Shown here in pieces: positions 9,054-17,912 of a stretch of DNA of 64,000 nucleotides. The DNA comes from Akkermansia muciniphila (GTDB taxonomy: Bacteria; Verrucomicrobiota; Verrucomicrobiia; Verrucomicrobiales; V1-33). Both the position numbers and the translations under genes were made by a program. The notes beneath the pieces were generated by a model. It worked only from the letters and a program-made list of their open reading frames with translations. It searched no databases and was not told the DNA's origin. The DNA lies in assembly GCA_945861415.1 (NCBI GenBank), contig CAMAUV010000011.1, forward strand, positions 18,024-82,023, in the 5' to 3' direction. Numbering within the stretch: the stretch's first letter is position 1; each line of letters begins with the position of its first letter.

Positions 9054-10376
9054 TCAGATCGCGTGCGGCTCCAATCCAAACACCGGCGCAAACATGTCGA
9101 TGCCTGCGGCGTGGTGGCCGGTGAGGAGTAGGTAGTGATGCGATGCGAGGTGCGTCATGAGGCGATGGCCATTGGGAACGCGGATGATGCCGCCATTCAC
9201 GCAGTCGGAAGCCGGATCACCCCAGTAGCCGGTCAGTTCACCTTCCACGACGGTCAGCGTCTTCATGTCAGGGTGCAGTTTGGCGAGAGTGACCGGGCCT
9301 TCCGGCAGCCGGGCATCGATGGCGCTGGCGTTCTCGTCCACGATGCCCAGCACTTTCTTCCGAAGCGTCCATTCCGTGGCAAATGCCTGCGGCACGACGC
9401 CGAGAAAGCCGCAGTGCGCGACGAGGATGTGGTCGCGGGGATCGCCCTCCACTTTGGGGAAATCGGCAATGCGTTCGTGTTTCAGAGCGGCCTGGCCCAT
9501 GAGGAACGGATAGAGATTCGTCATCATGATCGGCGCTCCCAGCGAGCGATGGAGCATGAGTTTGGTGAGCATGGCCATGATGTCGGCTTCGCAGCCCCAG
9601 ATGAGGCCGCGCTCCTCGTAAAGCAGATTCCATGCGAGACACGGAGTGCAGTCGGAAAAGGCGGACTCGTTGAGGCAGTTGATGCCCACGCCCTGAATTG
9701 TGGGATCGTCTCCGATGTCGCGCTTCACGGCGAGGTAGAGTTTCATCGCCGCATTCATCGCGGAGTCGCTCAGCGCCGCAGGCACGGGCGAAGCCGCACG
9801 CGCCGCTGCGGCGTCGGCATCCGGAATGGCTTTGGCGTCGGCGCCAAGTTTACGGAAGCTGCGTTTCTCGATACTCAGTCCGAATTTCTCCATGATGCGC
9901 TGCACGCATTCGCTCTCCCACCAGTAGAAGCGCTTGAATATGGGCGCCTGCATGCCGTCGCCGGGATTGTCCTGATACACGACGAACTTCGAGCATGTCA
10001 GTTGGAGTCTCACGGCGAGTGCGCGGAGTACGGCACGCGTTTGCTCCGCGTCGTAGGGCGCAATGATCCGGCTGCCAGCACCTTCGCCATTCAGCCAGGT
10101 GATGATCTCCCAGTCCCACATGGACAGAGTGCCGAATTCCGACGTGAGCACGAGCACCGGCAGATTGAGTGCGCGGAAGTCTTCCAGCCGGCGATAGGCT
10201 TCACCGAGAAGCTGCGGAAACACGGCGGCATCGCATTCCGGGAGCGGCTGCCCGAGGGCCACGGGCGCAAGGAATTCCGCTTCGCCGCCGAACAACGCAC
10301 GCAGCGCCGACAGTTGAGTATCGAACCCGCCGTCGCGTCCGGGATCGAAGAAGACGGGAACAATCCGCGGCCTCAC
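9054..10376 (-). CDS. L-fucose/arabinose isomerase-like protein
   Basis: A 440-residue protein. The GTG start at 10376 overlaps the upstream stop by four bases (GTGA), so translation is probably coupled. The sequence resembles the fucose-isomerase-like family: an N-terminal Rossmann-like half (VRPRIVPVFFDPGRDGGFDT), a middle with NEISAFSD-like content (INCLNESAFSDCTPCLAWN) and GCEADIMAM, and a C-terminal half with HCGFLGVVPQ and a final GHHAAGIDMF. Such enzymes convert aldoses to ketoses in a metal-dependent way, but many members have other or unknown roles. It is last in the minus operon behind an oxidoreductase, an isomerase and an exported protein, so it probably acts on a sugar or oxidised sugar intermediate in the cytoplasm. 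The substrate cannot be read from the sequence. Confidence 0.7.
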   Translation of the reverse strand: MRPRIVPVFFDPGRDGGFDTQLSALRALFGGEAEFLAPVALGQPLPECDAAVFPQLLGEAYRRLEDFRALNLPVLVLTSEFGTLSMWDWEIITWLNGEGAGSRIIAPYDAEQTRAVLRALAVRLQLTCSKFVVYQDNPGDGMQAPIFKRFYWWESECVQRIMEKFGLSIEKRSFRKLGADAKAIPDADAAAARAASPVPAALSDSAMNAAMKLYLAVKRDIGDDPTIQGVGINCLNESAFSDCTPCLAWNLLYEERGLIWGCEADIMAMLTKLMLHRSLGAPIMMTNLYPFLMGQAALKHERIADFPKVEGDPRDHILVAHCGFLGVVPQAFATEWTLRKKVLGIVDENASAIDARLPEGPVTLAKLHPDMKTLTVVEGELTGYWGDPASDCVNGGIIRVPNGHRLMTHLASHHYLLLTGHHAAGIDMFAPVFGLEPHAI

Positions 10377-11539
10377 ACGCTCTCCTTTCGCCCGCTGGCG
10401 GCGGATTTCAGACCGGCCTCCAGCACGCGGATGCACTTCACGCCGTCGCGGAAATCGGGATCGATGGGCGTGCCGTTCGCGACGGCGGTGACAAAGTCCG
10501 CCACGGCGTGGGTGAATTCATGCTCGTAGCCAATGACGTGTCCCGGCGGCCACCAGTGCTTGATGTAAGGATGGCACGACTCGGTGGCGAGGATGGTGCG
10601 AAAGCCCTGCGCATGTTCTGGGTCGCGGCGAGAGTGATACTGCAGTTCATTCATCCGCTCCAGATCAAAGGTCAGCGCGCCCTCGCTGCCGTAGATTTCA
10701 AACGTGTTCCGGTTCTTGCGTCCCGGCGCGAAACGCGTGGCCTCGAACGATCCGATCGCGCCGCTGGCAAACTCCACCATCATCAGGGAAGCATCCTCCA
10801 CCGTGACCTCGCCGCGGGTGGATGCCGCACCGGAGCCTGCGCTGAATGTCGCCGCACCCTCGCCGGGCAGCGGCCGCTCTTTGATGAAATTCGTGGTCAG
10901 GCACGAAACGGTGCGAATGTCCCCGACGAGATAATGTGCGAGGTCCACGCTGTGCGAATTGAGATCGCCATGCGGTCCGCTGCCCGCCGTTTCCTTGCGC
11001 AAATGCCACGTTAGCGGGAACTCTGGATCCACGATCCAGTCCTGTTGATAGGCCCCGCGCCAGTGAAAAATGCGCCCGATCGTTCCTTCATCGATCAACT
11101 GCCGCGCCAGCCGCACCGCCGGCGCGCGGCGGTAGTTGTGATTCACGTAATGCACGACCTTCGCGGCTGCCGCCGCCGCCAGCATGGCTTCGGCATTGGC
11201 CAGCGTGAGGGCCATCGGTTTCTCGCAGAAAAGATGTTTGCCCGCCTGCGCCGCGGCGATCGCGACTTCGTGGTGCAGGTGCTGCGGCAGCGCGATGTCC
11301 ACCACATCCACGTCGTCACGCGCGATGGCTTTGCGCCAGTCGGTCTCGACATGTTTCCAGCCCCAGTTGTCGGCGAAGGCGCGCGCGCTGGCTTCGTTGC
11401 GGGCACAGGCCACCTGGAGCACCGGCCGCAGCGGCAGATCGAAAAAGCGTGAGGCCTGGAGCCATGCGTTGCTGTGGGCCTTGCCCATGAAGTTGCAGCC
11501 AATGATGGCCACGCGGAGTTCTTTGCTGGGTGCGCTCAT
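10373..11539 (-). CDS. Gfo/Idh/MocA family oxidoreductase
   Basis: A 388-residue NAD(P)-dependent sugar or inositol dehydrogenase. The Rossmann motif is at residues 9-18 (VAIIGCNFMG), and the family signature EKPMA with its catalytic lysine is near residue 112. The C-terminal alpha/beta substrate domain contains GPHGDLNSHSVDLAHYL, with the usual conserved D and H. These enzymes oxidise or reduce a ring hydroxyl of pyranoses, inositols or amino sugars. It lies 18 bases after the TIM-barrel isomerase and overlaps the isomerase-like gene downstream. With the second Gfo/Idh protein at 13376 it could form an oxidise/re-reduce pair around an epimerisation; this is inference. Confidence 0.85.
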   Translation of the reverse strand: MSAPSKELRVAIIGCNFMGKAHSNAWLQASRFFDLPLRPVLQVACARNEASARAFADNWGWKHVETDWRKAIARDDVDVVDIALPQHLHHEVAIAAAQAGKHLFCEKPMALTLANAEAMLAAAAAAKVVHYVNHNYRRAPAVRLARQLIDEGTIGRIFHWRGAYQQDWIVDPEFPLTWHLRKETAGSGPHGDLNSHSVDLAHYLVGDIRTVSCLTTNFIKERPLPGEGAATFSAGSGAASTRGEVTVEDASLMMVEFASGAIGSFEATRFAPGRKNRNTFEIYGSEGALTFDLERMNELQYHSRRDPEHAQGFRTILATESCHPYIKHWWPPGHVIGYEHEFTHAVADFVTAVANGTPIDPDFRDGVKCIRVLEAGLKSAASGRKESV

Positions 11540-11557
11540 GAGTTCTCTGAAATCACT

Positions 11558-12418
11558 CTATTTGAGACCGGCGGCGACACCCTTGAGATGGACGATGCTC
11601 TTCTCGACCATCTCCTCTTCGCGTTCTGCATAGTCCGGATGCGGCATGTCCGACTCGAAGGCGAGGAAGCCAGTGTAACCCGTGTCCTTGAGAATCTGCG
11701 CAATCTTTTCGATCTCGATCAACCCCTCGCCGGCCGCCACGCACGAAAAATAATACCACTCCCGCGCATTCACTCCCTTCACGGGCCGCAGATCTTTGAC
11801 GTGGGTCGCGTAGATGTGTTTTGCCAGCTTGCGGGTCGCCTCCACCGGATCATCCAGCACGCGCAGGAAATTCGCCGTATCCAGATTGATGCCGAAATAC
11901 TCCGAGCCGACCTCGTTGATTAGCCAGAGGATTTCGTCAGAGTTGTAGTCAATGTGATTCTCCACCGCGAGCCGGATGCCGTGTTTGGAAGCGATGTCCG
12001 TGGCTTCGCGAAACCACTCAGCCAGAATCGCCAACTGCGGCTCGTGCGGCGCGAAGCGGAACATCAGACTGCTGCCGACCACGCGCATGACCGGCGCGCC
12101 GATGAGCCGCGCGTGCTCGATGTGCGCGATCATTTCCGCCTTCGCCTTCAGGCTTCCGCCCGCTTCCAGTCCGTCAGGGTGCCCCCACGCATAGACGCGG
12201 TCGAATCCGAGATCGTCCAGCTTCCGCCGCAAGCCGGTGAGGTATTCCTCTCCGAACTCTGGGAAAAAGCAGGACTCCAGCGAGACTCCGTCGCAACCCA
12301 GCGCCTTCGCCCGGTCGAGGAACGAGTCCATGGTGTACGGCGTCGCGGCGGGCTTTTGCCCGGGATAGACTTCGCCGAAGAACCGATGGTAGCAGTAGGA
12401 GTCTATTCCGACTTTCAT
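11558..12418 (-). CDS. Sugar phosphate isomerase/epimerase (TIM barrel)
   Basis: A 286-residue AP-endonuclease-2-type TIM barrel, IolE/IolI-like. The start ATG at 12418 overlaps the PEP-CTERM gene stop (ATGA). It begins MKVGIDSYCYHRFFGEVYPG. The metal-ligand region AVENHIDYNSDEI is followed by GINLDTANFL, THVKDL and a final GFLAFESD, matching the glutamate-aspartate-histidine-glutamate ligand pattern of the family. Members isomerise, epimerise or dehydrate keto-sugars and inosose, commonly beside Gfo/Idh dehydrogenases as here. The long in-frame extension upstream of 12418 is only the antisense of the next gene. Confidence 0.85.
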   Translation of the reverse strand: MKVGIDSYCYHRFFGEVYPGQKPAATPYTMDSFLDRAKALGCDGVSLESCFFPEFGEEYLTGLRRKLDDLGFDRVYAWGHPDGLEAGGSLKAKAEMIAHIEHARLIGAPVMRVVGSSLMFRFAPHEPQLAILAEWFREATDIASKHGIRLAVENHIDYNSDEILWLINEVGSEYFGINLDTANFLRVLDDPVEATRKLAKHIYATHVKDLRPVKGVNAREWYYFSCVAAGEGLIEIEKIAQILKDTGYTGFLAFESDMPHPDYAEREEEMVEKSIVHLKGVAAGLK

Positions 12419-13128
12419 GAACGCCGGCGGCGGCTTGCGAACGCGAGGCCGGCGAGTGTCAGAGCGACGGCCGATCCGGGTTCGGGAACTGCTTGGAAGA
12501 CCTGAATCTCGCGAAACGTCGGCGTGGCGCAGCAGTCGCCCACGACGGTGTCTATGACCAGCCCATTCGTGTTCACCGGAGTGTTGAAGGTCAGCCAGAA
12601 CGAATCCATGCCGTCGTTGCTTCCGCCGGGTCCGGTGCCTGAGATAGTCCATCCCCCAAGGACATTGCCGGCAGCATCCTTGAGCGTGTAAGCGCCGTCG
12701 TCGCGATTGGCGTAGCCATTGTAGATGGAGACACCGCCGATCAGTGTCGGTCCTCCAGCGAACGTGATGACCACCGCTCCCGGGCCGGAATTCGGAATGG
12801 CATAGGTGCCATCCTGGTTCGTGGCCGAGACGCCGATGTCGCCGTCATTTAAGTTGTGGACGCCGTAGGTGCCAAGCCGTCCACCGCAGCAGCCGTAGGC
12901 GTTGGAGCCGGTCTCGGTGTAGGTCACCAGCATGCCGCCTAGCCCGCCCGTGACGTCGGGGTTGGAACTGTCGTCTGGTCCGGACTCCACCTGACTGGCC
13001 GCCAGCGTCACGTTGGTGAAATTGGTCATGATGAGCGCAGCGGAGGCTGTGCCGCAGAGGACGAGACCGACGGCCGCGAATGCCACGGTGCTGCGCAGGA
13101 CTGAAGGGAGAGAAGCAGGTTTATTCAT
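12415..13128 (-). CDS. PEP-CTERM sorted exported protein, lectin-like
   Basis: A 237-residue protein from the ATG at 13128. The signal peptide ends near CGTASA. The mature part is a beta-rich, galactose-binding-like domain with vicinal cysteine pairs (YGCCGGRLG and GDCCATPTF). The C-terminus is a complete PEP-CTERM signal: VPEPGS, a hydrophobic stretch (ALTLAGLAFA) and the basic tail SRRRRS. Such proteins are processed by exosortase and leave the cell or attach to the surface. It is the first gene of the minus operon, and its stop overlaps the isomerase start. That suggests it captures or presents the sugar that the operon consumes. The cysteine-pair modules resemble those in the giant protein at 1-3651. 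Confidence 0.8.
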   Translation of the reverse strand: MNKPASLPSVLRSTVAFAAVGLVLCGTASAALIMTNFTNVTLAASQVESGPDDSSNPDVTGGLGGMLVTYTETGSNAYGCCGGRLGTYGVHNLNDGDIGVSATNQDGTYAIPNSGPGAVVITFAGGPTLIGGVSIYNGYANRDDGAYTLKDAAGNVLGGWTISGTGPGGSNDGMDSFWLTFNTPVNTNGLVIDTVVGDCCATPTFREIQVFQAVPEPGSAVALTLAGLAFASRRRRS

Positions 13129-13375
13129 GATGTTAATGGATGTGGAGTTGGGTGGATGTTTTGTGATTGGCACCGCGGTGTGGCGGGCATCGCAGGGGTT
13201 CGGACATTAGCCTTATATGTAAAGATTATAACAGGTGGGGGCGCAGCTGCGATAAACTTTACGGCAAAGATATTATACAGCTGCGGCTAGGGGGGGCGGA
13301 AGGCTTTCGCCAGAATATAATACCCGGACGGGATTCGTCATTGGAACGGAGCGGTGCCCGGCATAGCGGAGGAGC
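13129..13375. promoter_or_regulatory. Shared control region of two divergent sugar operons
   Basis: This 247-bp region separates the two operons. An AT-rich core (about 13210-13280) holds the -10-like hexamers TATAAT on the minus strand (13225-13230) and TATTAT on the plus strand (13271-13276); no matching -35 boxes are evident. Two copies of CAGCTGCG occur at 13244-13251 and 13278-13285. The first sits in a perfect 10-bp palindrome (13242-13251). They flank the plus-strand -10 candidate and are good operator candidates for the XylR-like regulator encoded at 19580, though nothing proves that link. A Shine-Dalgarno sequence GGAGGAG lies just before the ATG at 13376. Confidence 0.5.
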
Positions 13376-14398
13376 ATGACAAAGCAGAACATTGGTATCG
13401 GCATCATTGGATGCGGTCGCGCCGGGATGATCCATGCGCGCAACTTCGCGCGGTTGGTGCCCGGTGCGCGGGTGGCGGCGGTGGCGGACGCCTCGGAGGC
13501 GAACCGCACGGGTGCCGCGCGCGATTTCGGCGACGTGCCGGCGTTCGCCTCTCATCGCGACTTGCTCGCGGACGCCGGCGTGCAGGGCGTGGTGATCGCG
13601 GCCCCCACCGCGCTGCACCTGGAGATCGCGCTGGATGCGGCGGCGGCAGGCAAGCACATCTTCTGCGAGAAGCCGATGGCGATGAATGCGGCGGAGTGTG
13701 ACGAAATGATCGCTGCGGCGGATCGCGCAGGCGTAGTGCTGCAGATCGGGTTCATGCGGCGCTTCGACGCCTCTTTCCTTGCCGCCCGCGCCCGGGTTCA
13801 GGCGGGCGAGATCGGCGGCGTGGTGCTGGTGAAATCCTGCACGCACGGGCCCACTTATCCGAAACCGTGGATGTTTGATCTCGAGCAAAGCAACGGTCCG
13901 CTCGCCGAGGTGTGCAGTCACGACATTGACACGCTGCGGTGGTTCACCGGCAGTGAATTCACTGAGGTCTATGCCCTTGCCGGCAATTACCGGACTCCGG
14001 AGGCCGCGGTGCAGTTTCCGGATTTCTACGATCAGGTGCTGCTCAGCGCGCGTTTTGCCAGCGGAGCCCAGGGCAGCATCAGCGGTGCTCAGGGTGTGCA
14101 GTATGCCTACGACTCACGCGTGGAAATCGTCGGCACCCACGGGCTCATCAGCATCGGGGGACTGAATGCCGGCACTGCCGTGGTGGTCACGCGCGAAAAG
14201 GAAATCCGGCAGCCATCCGTGGTTTCGTGGACGAGCCTGTATCGCGATGCTTATCTCGCCGAGGACATGGAATTCATCGCCGCCATTCGCGAAGGCCGGC
14301 CTGCCGCCGTCACCGGACACGACGGTCGCGCCGCCGTCGCCGTGGTGAACGCCGGTAATCGCTCCATCCTGGAACGCCGGCCTGTTTCTCTCGACTAA
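13376..14398 (+). CDS. Gfo/Idh/MocA oxidoreductase, inositol 2-dehydrogenase-like
   Basis: A 340-residue protein with a strong Shine-Dalgarno sequence. The Rossmann motif is IGIIGCGRAGMIHARNF and the signature is CEKPMAMNAAE. The substrate domain contains GFMRRFDASFLAARA and the catalytic-type stretch EVCSHDIDTLRWF, all as in myo-inositol 2-dehydrogenases (IolG) and scyllo-inositol dehydrogenases. It is the first gene of the plus operon and 8 bases separate it from the dehydrogenase downstream. The family oxidises a ring or chain hydroxyl with NAD(P). The choice between inositol and a hexose or pentose derivative cannot be made; the rest of the inositol pathway (IolB, IolC, IolD) is not here. 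Confidence 0.85.
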   Translation: MTKQNIGIGIIGCGRAGMIHARNFARLVPGARVAAVADASEANRTGAARDFGDVPAFASHRDLLADAGVQGVVIAAPTALHLEIALDAAAAGKHIFCEKPMAMNAAECDEMIAAADRAGVVLQIGFMRRFDASFLAARARVQAGEIGGVVLVKSCTHGPTYPKPWMFDLEQSNGPLAEVCSHDIDTLRWFTGSEFTEVYALAGNYRTPEAAVQFPDFYDQVLLSARFASGAQGSISGAQGVQYAYDSRVEIVGTHGLISIGGLNAGTAVVVTREKEIRQPSVVSWTSLYRDAYLAEDMEFIAAIREGRPAAVTGHDGRAAVAVVNAGNRSILERRPVSLD

Positions 14399-14406
14399 AT
14401 CCATTT

Positions 14407-15450
14407 ATGATCGCCGCCCGACTCTACGGACAAAACGACCTCCGCGTGGAAGACATGCCGGTGCCGGAACCCGGCCCTGGCGAAATCCTCCTGCGCACCG
14501 CCGGCGCCAGCATCTGCGGCACGGACTTGCGCATGTGGAAACACGGCCATTTCTTTGCCAGTGCAGAGCGTCCGCTCGTCATCGGTCATGAGCTGGCGGG
14601 CACCGTCGAGCGAACCGGTGCCGGCGTCACGGGATTCAGCCGCGGGCAGCGCGTCTGCATCGCTCCGAACTGGCATCCCATCCCGTCGCGGCTCAGCATC
14701 GCGGGGGACGGGCATCTCGATCCCGGCTACCGCGCGCTGGGTATTCATGAGGACGGAGCCTTCGCCGAGTTTGTCAGGATTCCCGCCCTCGCGGTGCAGC
14801 AGGGCAATGTGTTTTCCATCGCGGATCACGTGTCTTTCCAGGAAGCGGCCCTCGTCGAGCCGATGGCGTGCGTTTACAACGCATGGGAAAAAGCCCGCAC
14901 CGGCCCCGGTGATACCGTGCTCATTATTGGCGCGGGTCCGATCGGCGTCATGCATGTGAAGATGTCCCGGCTGGCAGGTGCCGGGCGAATCATCCTCAAC
15001 GACCGCCATGACGATCGTCTTGAGATGGCGCGCGCGATCGATCCGGCACTCGTCACGGTGAACGGCGATCTGCGCAGTGAAGTGATGCGCCTCACCGGCG
15101 GCGAGGGAGCGGATGTCATCATCACCGCGTGTCCGTCGCCGGAGGTGCTGCCGCTGGCGGTGGAACTGGCGGCGGTGAACGGCCGCGTCGTATTCTTCGG
15201 CGGATTGCCCAAAGACCGCGCCGTCGTGCCGCTGGATGCGAACCTTATTCACTACCGTCAACTGATGGTCACCGGCACCACCCGGCAAAGCCTGCGGCAG
15301 TTTCAGGCCACGCTGGCGCTGGTCACCGACGGCGTGCTGCGCCTCGCCGATCTCGTCACCGCCACGCATCCGCTGGCGGAGACGGACAAGGCCATGACCG
15401 GCCTTGCGAAGAAGCGCGGACTCAAAACCTGCCTGTCATTTCCCGCATGA
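14407..15450 (+). CDS. Zinc-dependent alcohol dehydrogenase, MDR family
   Basis: A 347-residue medium-chain dehydrogenase of the sorbitol/threonine dehydrogenase type. Catalytic-zinc ligands are in ICGTDLRMW and VIGHELAG, and the NAD-binding glycines in IIGAGPIGVMHVKMS. The four-cysteine structural-zinc lobe is absent: CIAPNWHPIPSRLS occupies that position. It would oxidise a polyol or sugar hydroxyl to a ketone in the cytoplasm. The stop overlaps the kinase start by four bases (ATGA at 15447-15450), so polyol oxidation followed by phosphorylation of the ketose is a natural reading of the pair. Confidence 0.85.
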   Translation: MIAARLYGQNDLRVEDMPVPEPGPGEILLRTAGASICGTDLRMWKHGHFFASAERPLVIGHELAGTVERTGAGVTGFSRGQRVCIAPNWHPIPSRLSIAGDGHLDPGYRALGIHEDGAFAEFVRIPALAVQQGNVFSIADHVSFQEAALVEPMACVYNAWEKARTGPGDTVLIIGAGPIGVMHVKMSRLAGAGRIILNDRHDDRLEMARAIDPALVTVNGDLRSEVMRLTGGEGADVIITACPSPEVLPLAVELAAVNGRVVFFGGLPKDRAVVPLDANLIHYRQLMVTGTTRQSLRQFQATLALVTDGVLRLADLVTATHPLAETDKAMTGLAKKRGLKTCLSFPA

Positions 15451-16943
15451 ATCTGCTCGCTGGCCTCGACATCGGCACGCAGGGCGTGAAGGCGGCGCTG
15501 TATGCGGCGGATGGTCGTTGTGTGGTGGAAGCCTTCGAGCCCTCGCAGCCGCACCGTCCCGCTCCGGGAGTGGTGGAGGAGGATCCAGAGTTCCAACTCG
15601 AGTCGGCATGCCGGCTCCTGCGTCGCTGCGTGGAGCAGGCCGGGGACACCGGTGTCGCCGCGCTCGCTGTGGCCGGACAGATGGCCGGTGTCATCGGCAT
15701 CGGCGAAGATGGCCGGGCGGTGACGCCCTACGATTCGTGGCTGGACACGCGCTGCGGCCTGCAAATCACGCGGATGCAGGCGGAGGCCGGCGCGGAGATT
15801 CTTCACGCGACGGGCAATGCGCCCAGCTTCAACCACGGCCCTAGGATTCTCTGGTGGCGGGAGGAACGACCTGACGTTTTCGCCCGCATCGCGAAATTCG
15901 TGCAGCCGGGCGGATATGTTGCCATGCGGCTTTGCGGGCTCGACGCCTCGCAGGCATTCATTGATACGAGTTATCTGCATTTCTCCGGCTTCGCGGACAA
16001 CCAACACAGCCGGTGGAGTGCCGCACTCTGCGCCAGATTTGGTCTGAGCATGGACAAGCTGCCGCGCATTGTCCGCCCGGCGGAAAGGGCGGGTTCGCTC
16101 ACCCGCGAAATGGCCGAATCCTGCGGACTGCGCGCCGGTACACCGGTCATGGGCGGCTGTGGCGACACGGCGGCGGCGTTTCTCGCCTGTGGAGCCACCG
16201 CTCCGGGAATTTGTGTGGACGTTGCGGGCACGGCTTCGGTCTTTGCCGCGACGACCGACGCGTTCGCCGCCGACCTCGACAGCGGCACGCTCGGCTGCGG
16301 GCAATCGGCCACGCCGGGCCTGTGGCATCCGTATGCCTACATCAACGGCGGCGGAATGAATCTGGAATGGTTTCGCCGCGAGTTCGGCGGCGCAGACTTT
16401 GAGGAACTCAACGCGCTCGCCGCAGCAGTAAAACCGTCTGACAATCTTCCGTTCTTTGTGCCGCATCTGGGCGGCCGCGTCTCCCCGGCGTGGCCATCGC
16501 TGCGGGGATCGTGGGCCGGCCTGACATGGGACCACGGACGCGGCGAACTCTTCCGCGCCGTGCTCGAATCCGTGGCGCTCGAATACGCCCTTTATCAGCG
16601 TGCGCTGCGCCGACTGCTCCCCGGCACCCTCTTTTCCGAACTGCGGATCACCGGCGGCGGGGAACGCAGTTCCGTGTGGAATCAGCTTAAGTCGGATGTG
16701 CTCCAGACCCCCATCGTCCAGATCGAGAATGGCGGCGGCACGCCGATGGGCGCGGCCATGGTGGCTGGCATCGGCGTGGGAATCCTCTCCGACTTTCCGT
16801 CCGCCGCGGCGCAGTGGGCTCAACTCGGCCGACGCTTCGAGCCTGCCGCTGCCACCGCCGGTTATTACCAGTCCCGCGTGGCCCGCTATGAATCGCTGCT
16901 GCACGGGCTGAACGACTGGGCGAACCTCGACTTACCCTCATGA
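15447..16943 (+). CDS. FGGY-family carbohydrate kinase, xylulokinase-like
   Basis: A 498-residue kinase starting MNLLAGLDIGTQGVKAAL, the first phosphate loop of the FGGY fold. Residues around AGQMAGVIGI and the catalytic-type aspartate region YDSWLDTR follow. The C-terminal ATPase half has GGCGDTAAAFLACGA, then INGGGMNLEWF and ITGGGERSSVWNQLKSDVLQ. The length is normal for xylulokinases. It should phosphorylate a ketose or ketopolyol made by the preceding dehydrogenase. It overlaps both neighbours by four bases, so the three proteins are probably made in fixed ratio. The substrate among D-xylulose, L-ribulose and related ketoses is open. Confidence 0.85.
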   Translation: MNLLAGLDIGTQGVKAALYAADGRCVVEAFEPSQPHRPAPGVVEEDPEFQLESACRLLRRCVEQAGDTGVAALAVAGQMAGVIGIGEDGRAVTPYDSWLDTRCGLQITRMQAEAGAEILHATGNAPSFNHGPRILWWREERPDVFARIAKFVQPGGYVAMRLCGLDASQAFIDTSYLHFSGFADNQHSRWSAALCARFGLSMDKLPRIVRPAERAGSLTREMAESCGLRAGTPVMGGCGDTAAAFLACGATAPGICVDVAGTASVFAATTDAFAADLDSGTLGCGQSATPGLWHPYAYINGGGMNLEWFRREFGGADFEELNALAAAVKPSDNLPFFVPHLGGRVSPAWPSLRGSWAGLTWDHGRGELFRAVLESVALEYALYQRALRRLLPGTLFSELRITGGGERSSVWNQLKSDVLQTPIVQIENGGGTPMGAAMVAGIGVGILSDFPSAAAQWAQLGRRFEPAAATAGYYQSRVARYESLLHGLNDWANLDLPS

Positions 16944-17884
16944 ATTACTCCGCCTGCAACCGCCCCACGATGTTTTTCATCGGCGTCACGACTGGCAAGT
17001 CGTCCATCAACCGCGTCTTCCCGCGCTGGGCCGCCGCGCTGGGTCTGGGCGACTGCGAACTGCGCGGCATGGACTTCCCGCTGCACGCCGATCCCGCCGC
17101 CTATCGCGAGGCCGTAGCGTTCATCAAAAACGACCCGCTGGCGCTCGGCGCACTGGTGACGACGCACAAGATGGACCTCTTCGCCGCGTGCCGCGATTTG
17201 TTCGATGTGCTGGATCCGCTCTCCGACTCCATGGGCGAGATCAGCAGCATTTATAAACGCGACGGCAAACTGCACGGTCGGGCCGTGGATCCGTGGACCG
17301 TCGGCGATTCGCTCAATGCCTTTCTCCCTCCGCAGCACTGGCAGGATACACTGTCCGAAGCCCTTATTCTCGGCGCGGGCGGCTCGGCCATTGCCCTCAC
17401 ATGGCACCTCTGCCGCGTGGAGCACGGCATCATCCGACCGCAACGCATTCACGTCGCCAACCGCAGCCGGCCCCGACTTGATCATCTGCGCGAACTGCAC
17501 GCCGGCTGGCAAAGCGGCGTGGAACTCATCACACACTACGTCCCGCAGCCTGCGCTCGCCGATGCCGTCGTCGCGGAACTCCCGCCCTGTTCGCTCGTCG
17601 TCAACGCCACCGGCCTCGGCAAAGACGCGCCCGGCTCGCCGCTCACCAACGATGTGCTCTTCCCGCGCAGCGGCGTGGTTTGGGAATTCAATTACCGCGG
17701 CGACCTCGTCTTCCTCGACCAGGCGCGCGCCCAGGAAAAAACCCGCCGCCTCCACATCGAAGACGGCTGGGTGTATTTCCTCCACGGCTGGACCCGCGTG
17801 ATGGCGGACGTCTTTGCCGCCGATATACCCAAAAGCGGCCCGCTCTTCGACGAACTATCGCGTATCGCGGCGGAGAGCCGGTAA
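16940..17884 (+). CDS. Shikimate dehydrogenase-like protein
   Basis: A 314-residue AroE-fold protein. The start overlaps the kinase stop (ATGA at 16940). The N-terminal substrate half has GALVTTHKMDLF, with the lysine at the position of the catalytic Lys of shikimate dehydrogenase, and GRAVDPWTVGDSL, with the partner Asp. The nucleotide half has ILGAGGSAIALTWHL, and NATGLGKDAPGSPLTND is in the usual place. The serine/threonine motifs that bind the shikimate carboxylate are not conserved (GVTTGKSSINRVF instead of the normal P-x-x-HS-x-SP). With sugar genes on both sides, I expect a divergent family member acting on a polyol or keto-acid, not aromatic biosynthesis. Confidence 0.7.
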   Translation: MNYSACNRPTMFFIGVTTGKSSINRVFPRWAAALGLGDCELRGMDFPLHADPAAYREAVAFIKNDPLALGALVTTHKMDLFAACRDLFDVLDPLSDSMGEISSIYKRDGKLHGRAVDPWTVGDSLNAFLPPQHWQDTLSEALILGAGGSAIALTWHLCRVEHGIIRPQRIHVANRSRPRLDHLRELHAGWQSGVELITHYVPQPALADAVVAELPPCSLVVNATGLGKDAPGSPLTNDVLFPRSGVVWEFNYRGDLVFLDQARAQEKTRRLHIEDGWVYFLHGWTRVMADVFAADIPKSGPLFDELSRIAAESR

Positions 17885-17912
17885 TGATCATCACGGCCCA
17901 TAACTCAAACCT

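Noticed and set aside
9135..10529. A 464-residue plus-strand open frame
   Set aside because: Antisense to the fucose-isomerase-like gene, without motifs.
15303..16904. A 533-residue minus-strand open frame
   Set aside because: Antisense to the FGGY kinase, whose motifs are unmistakable.
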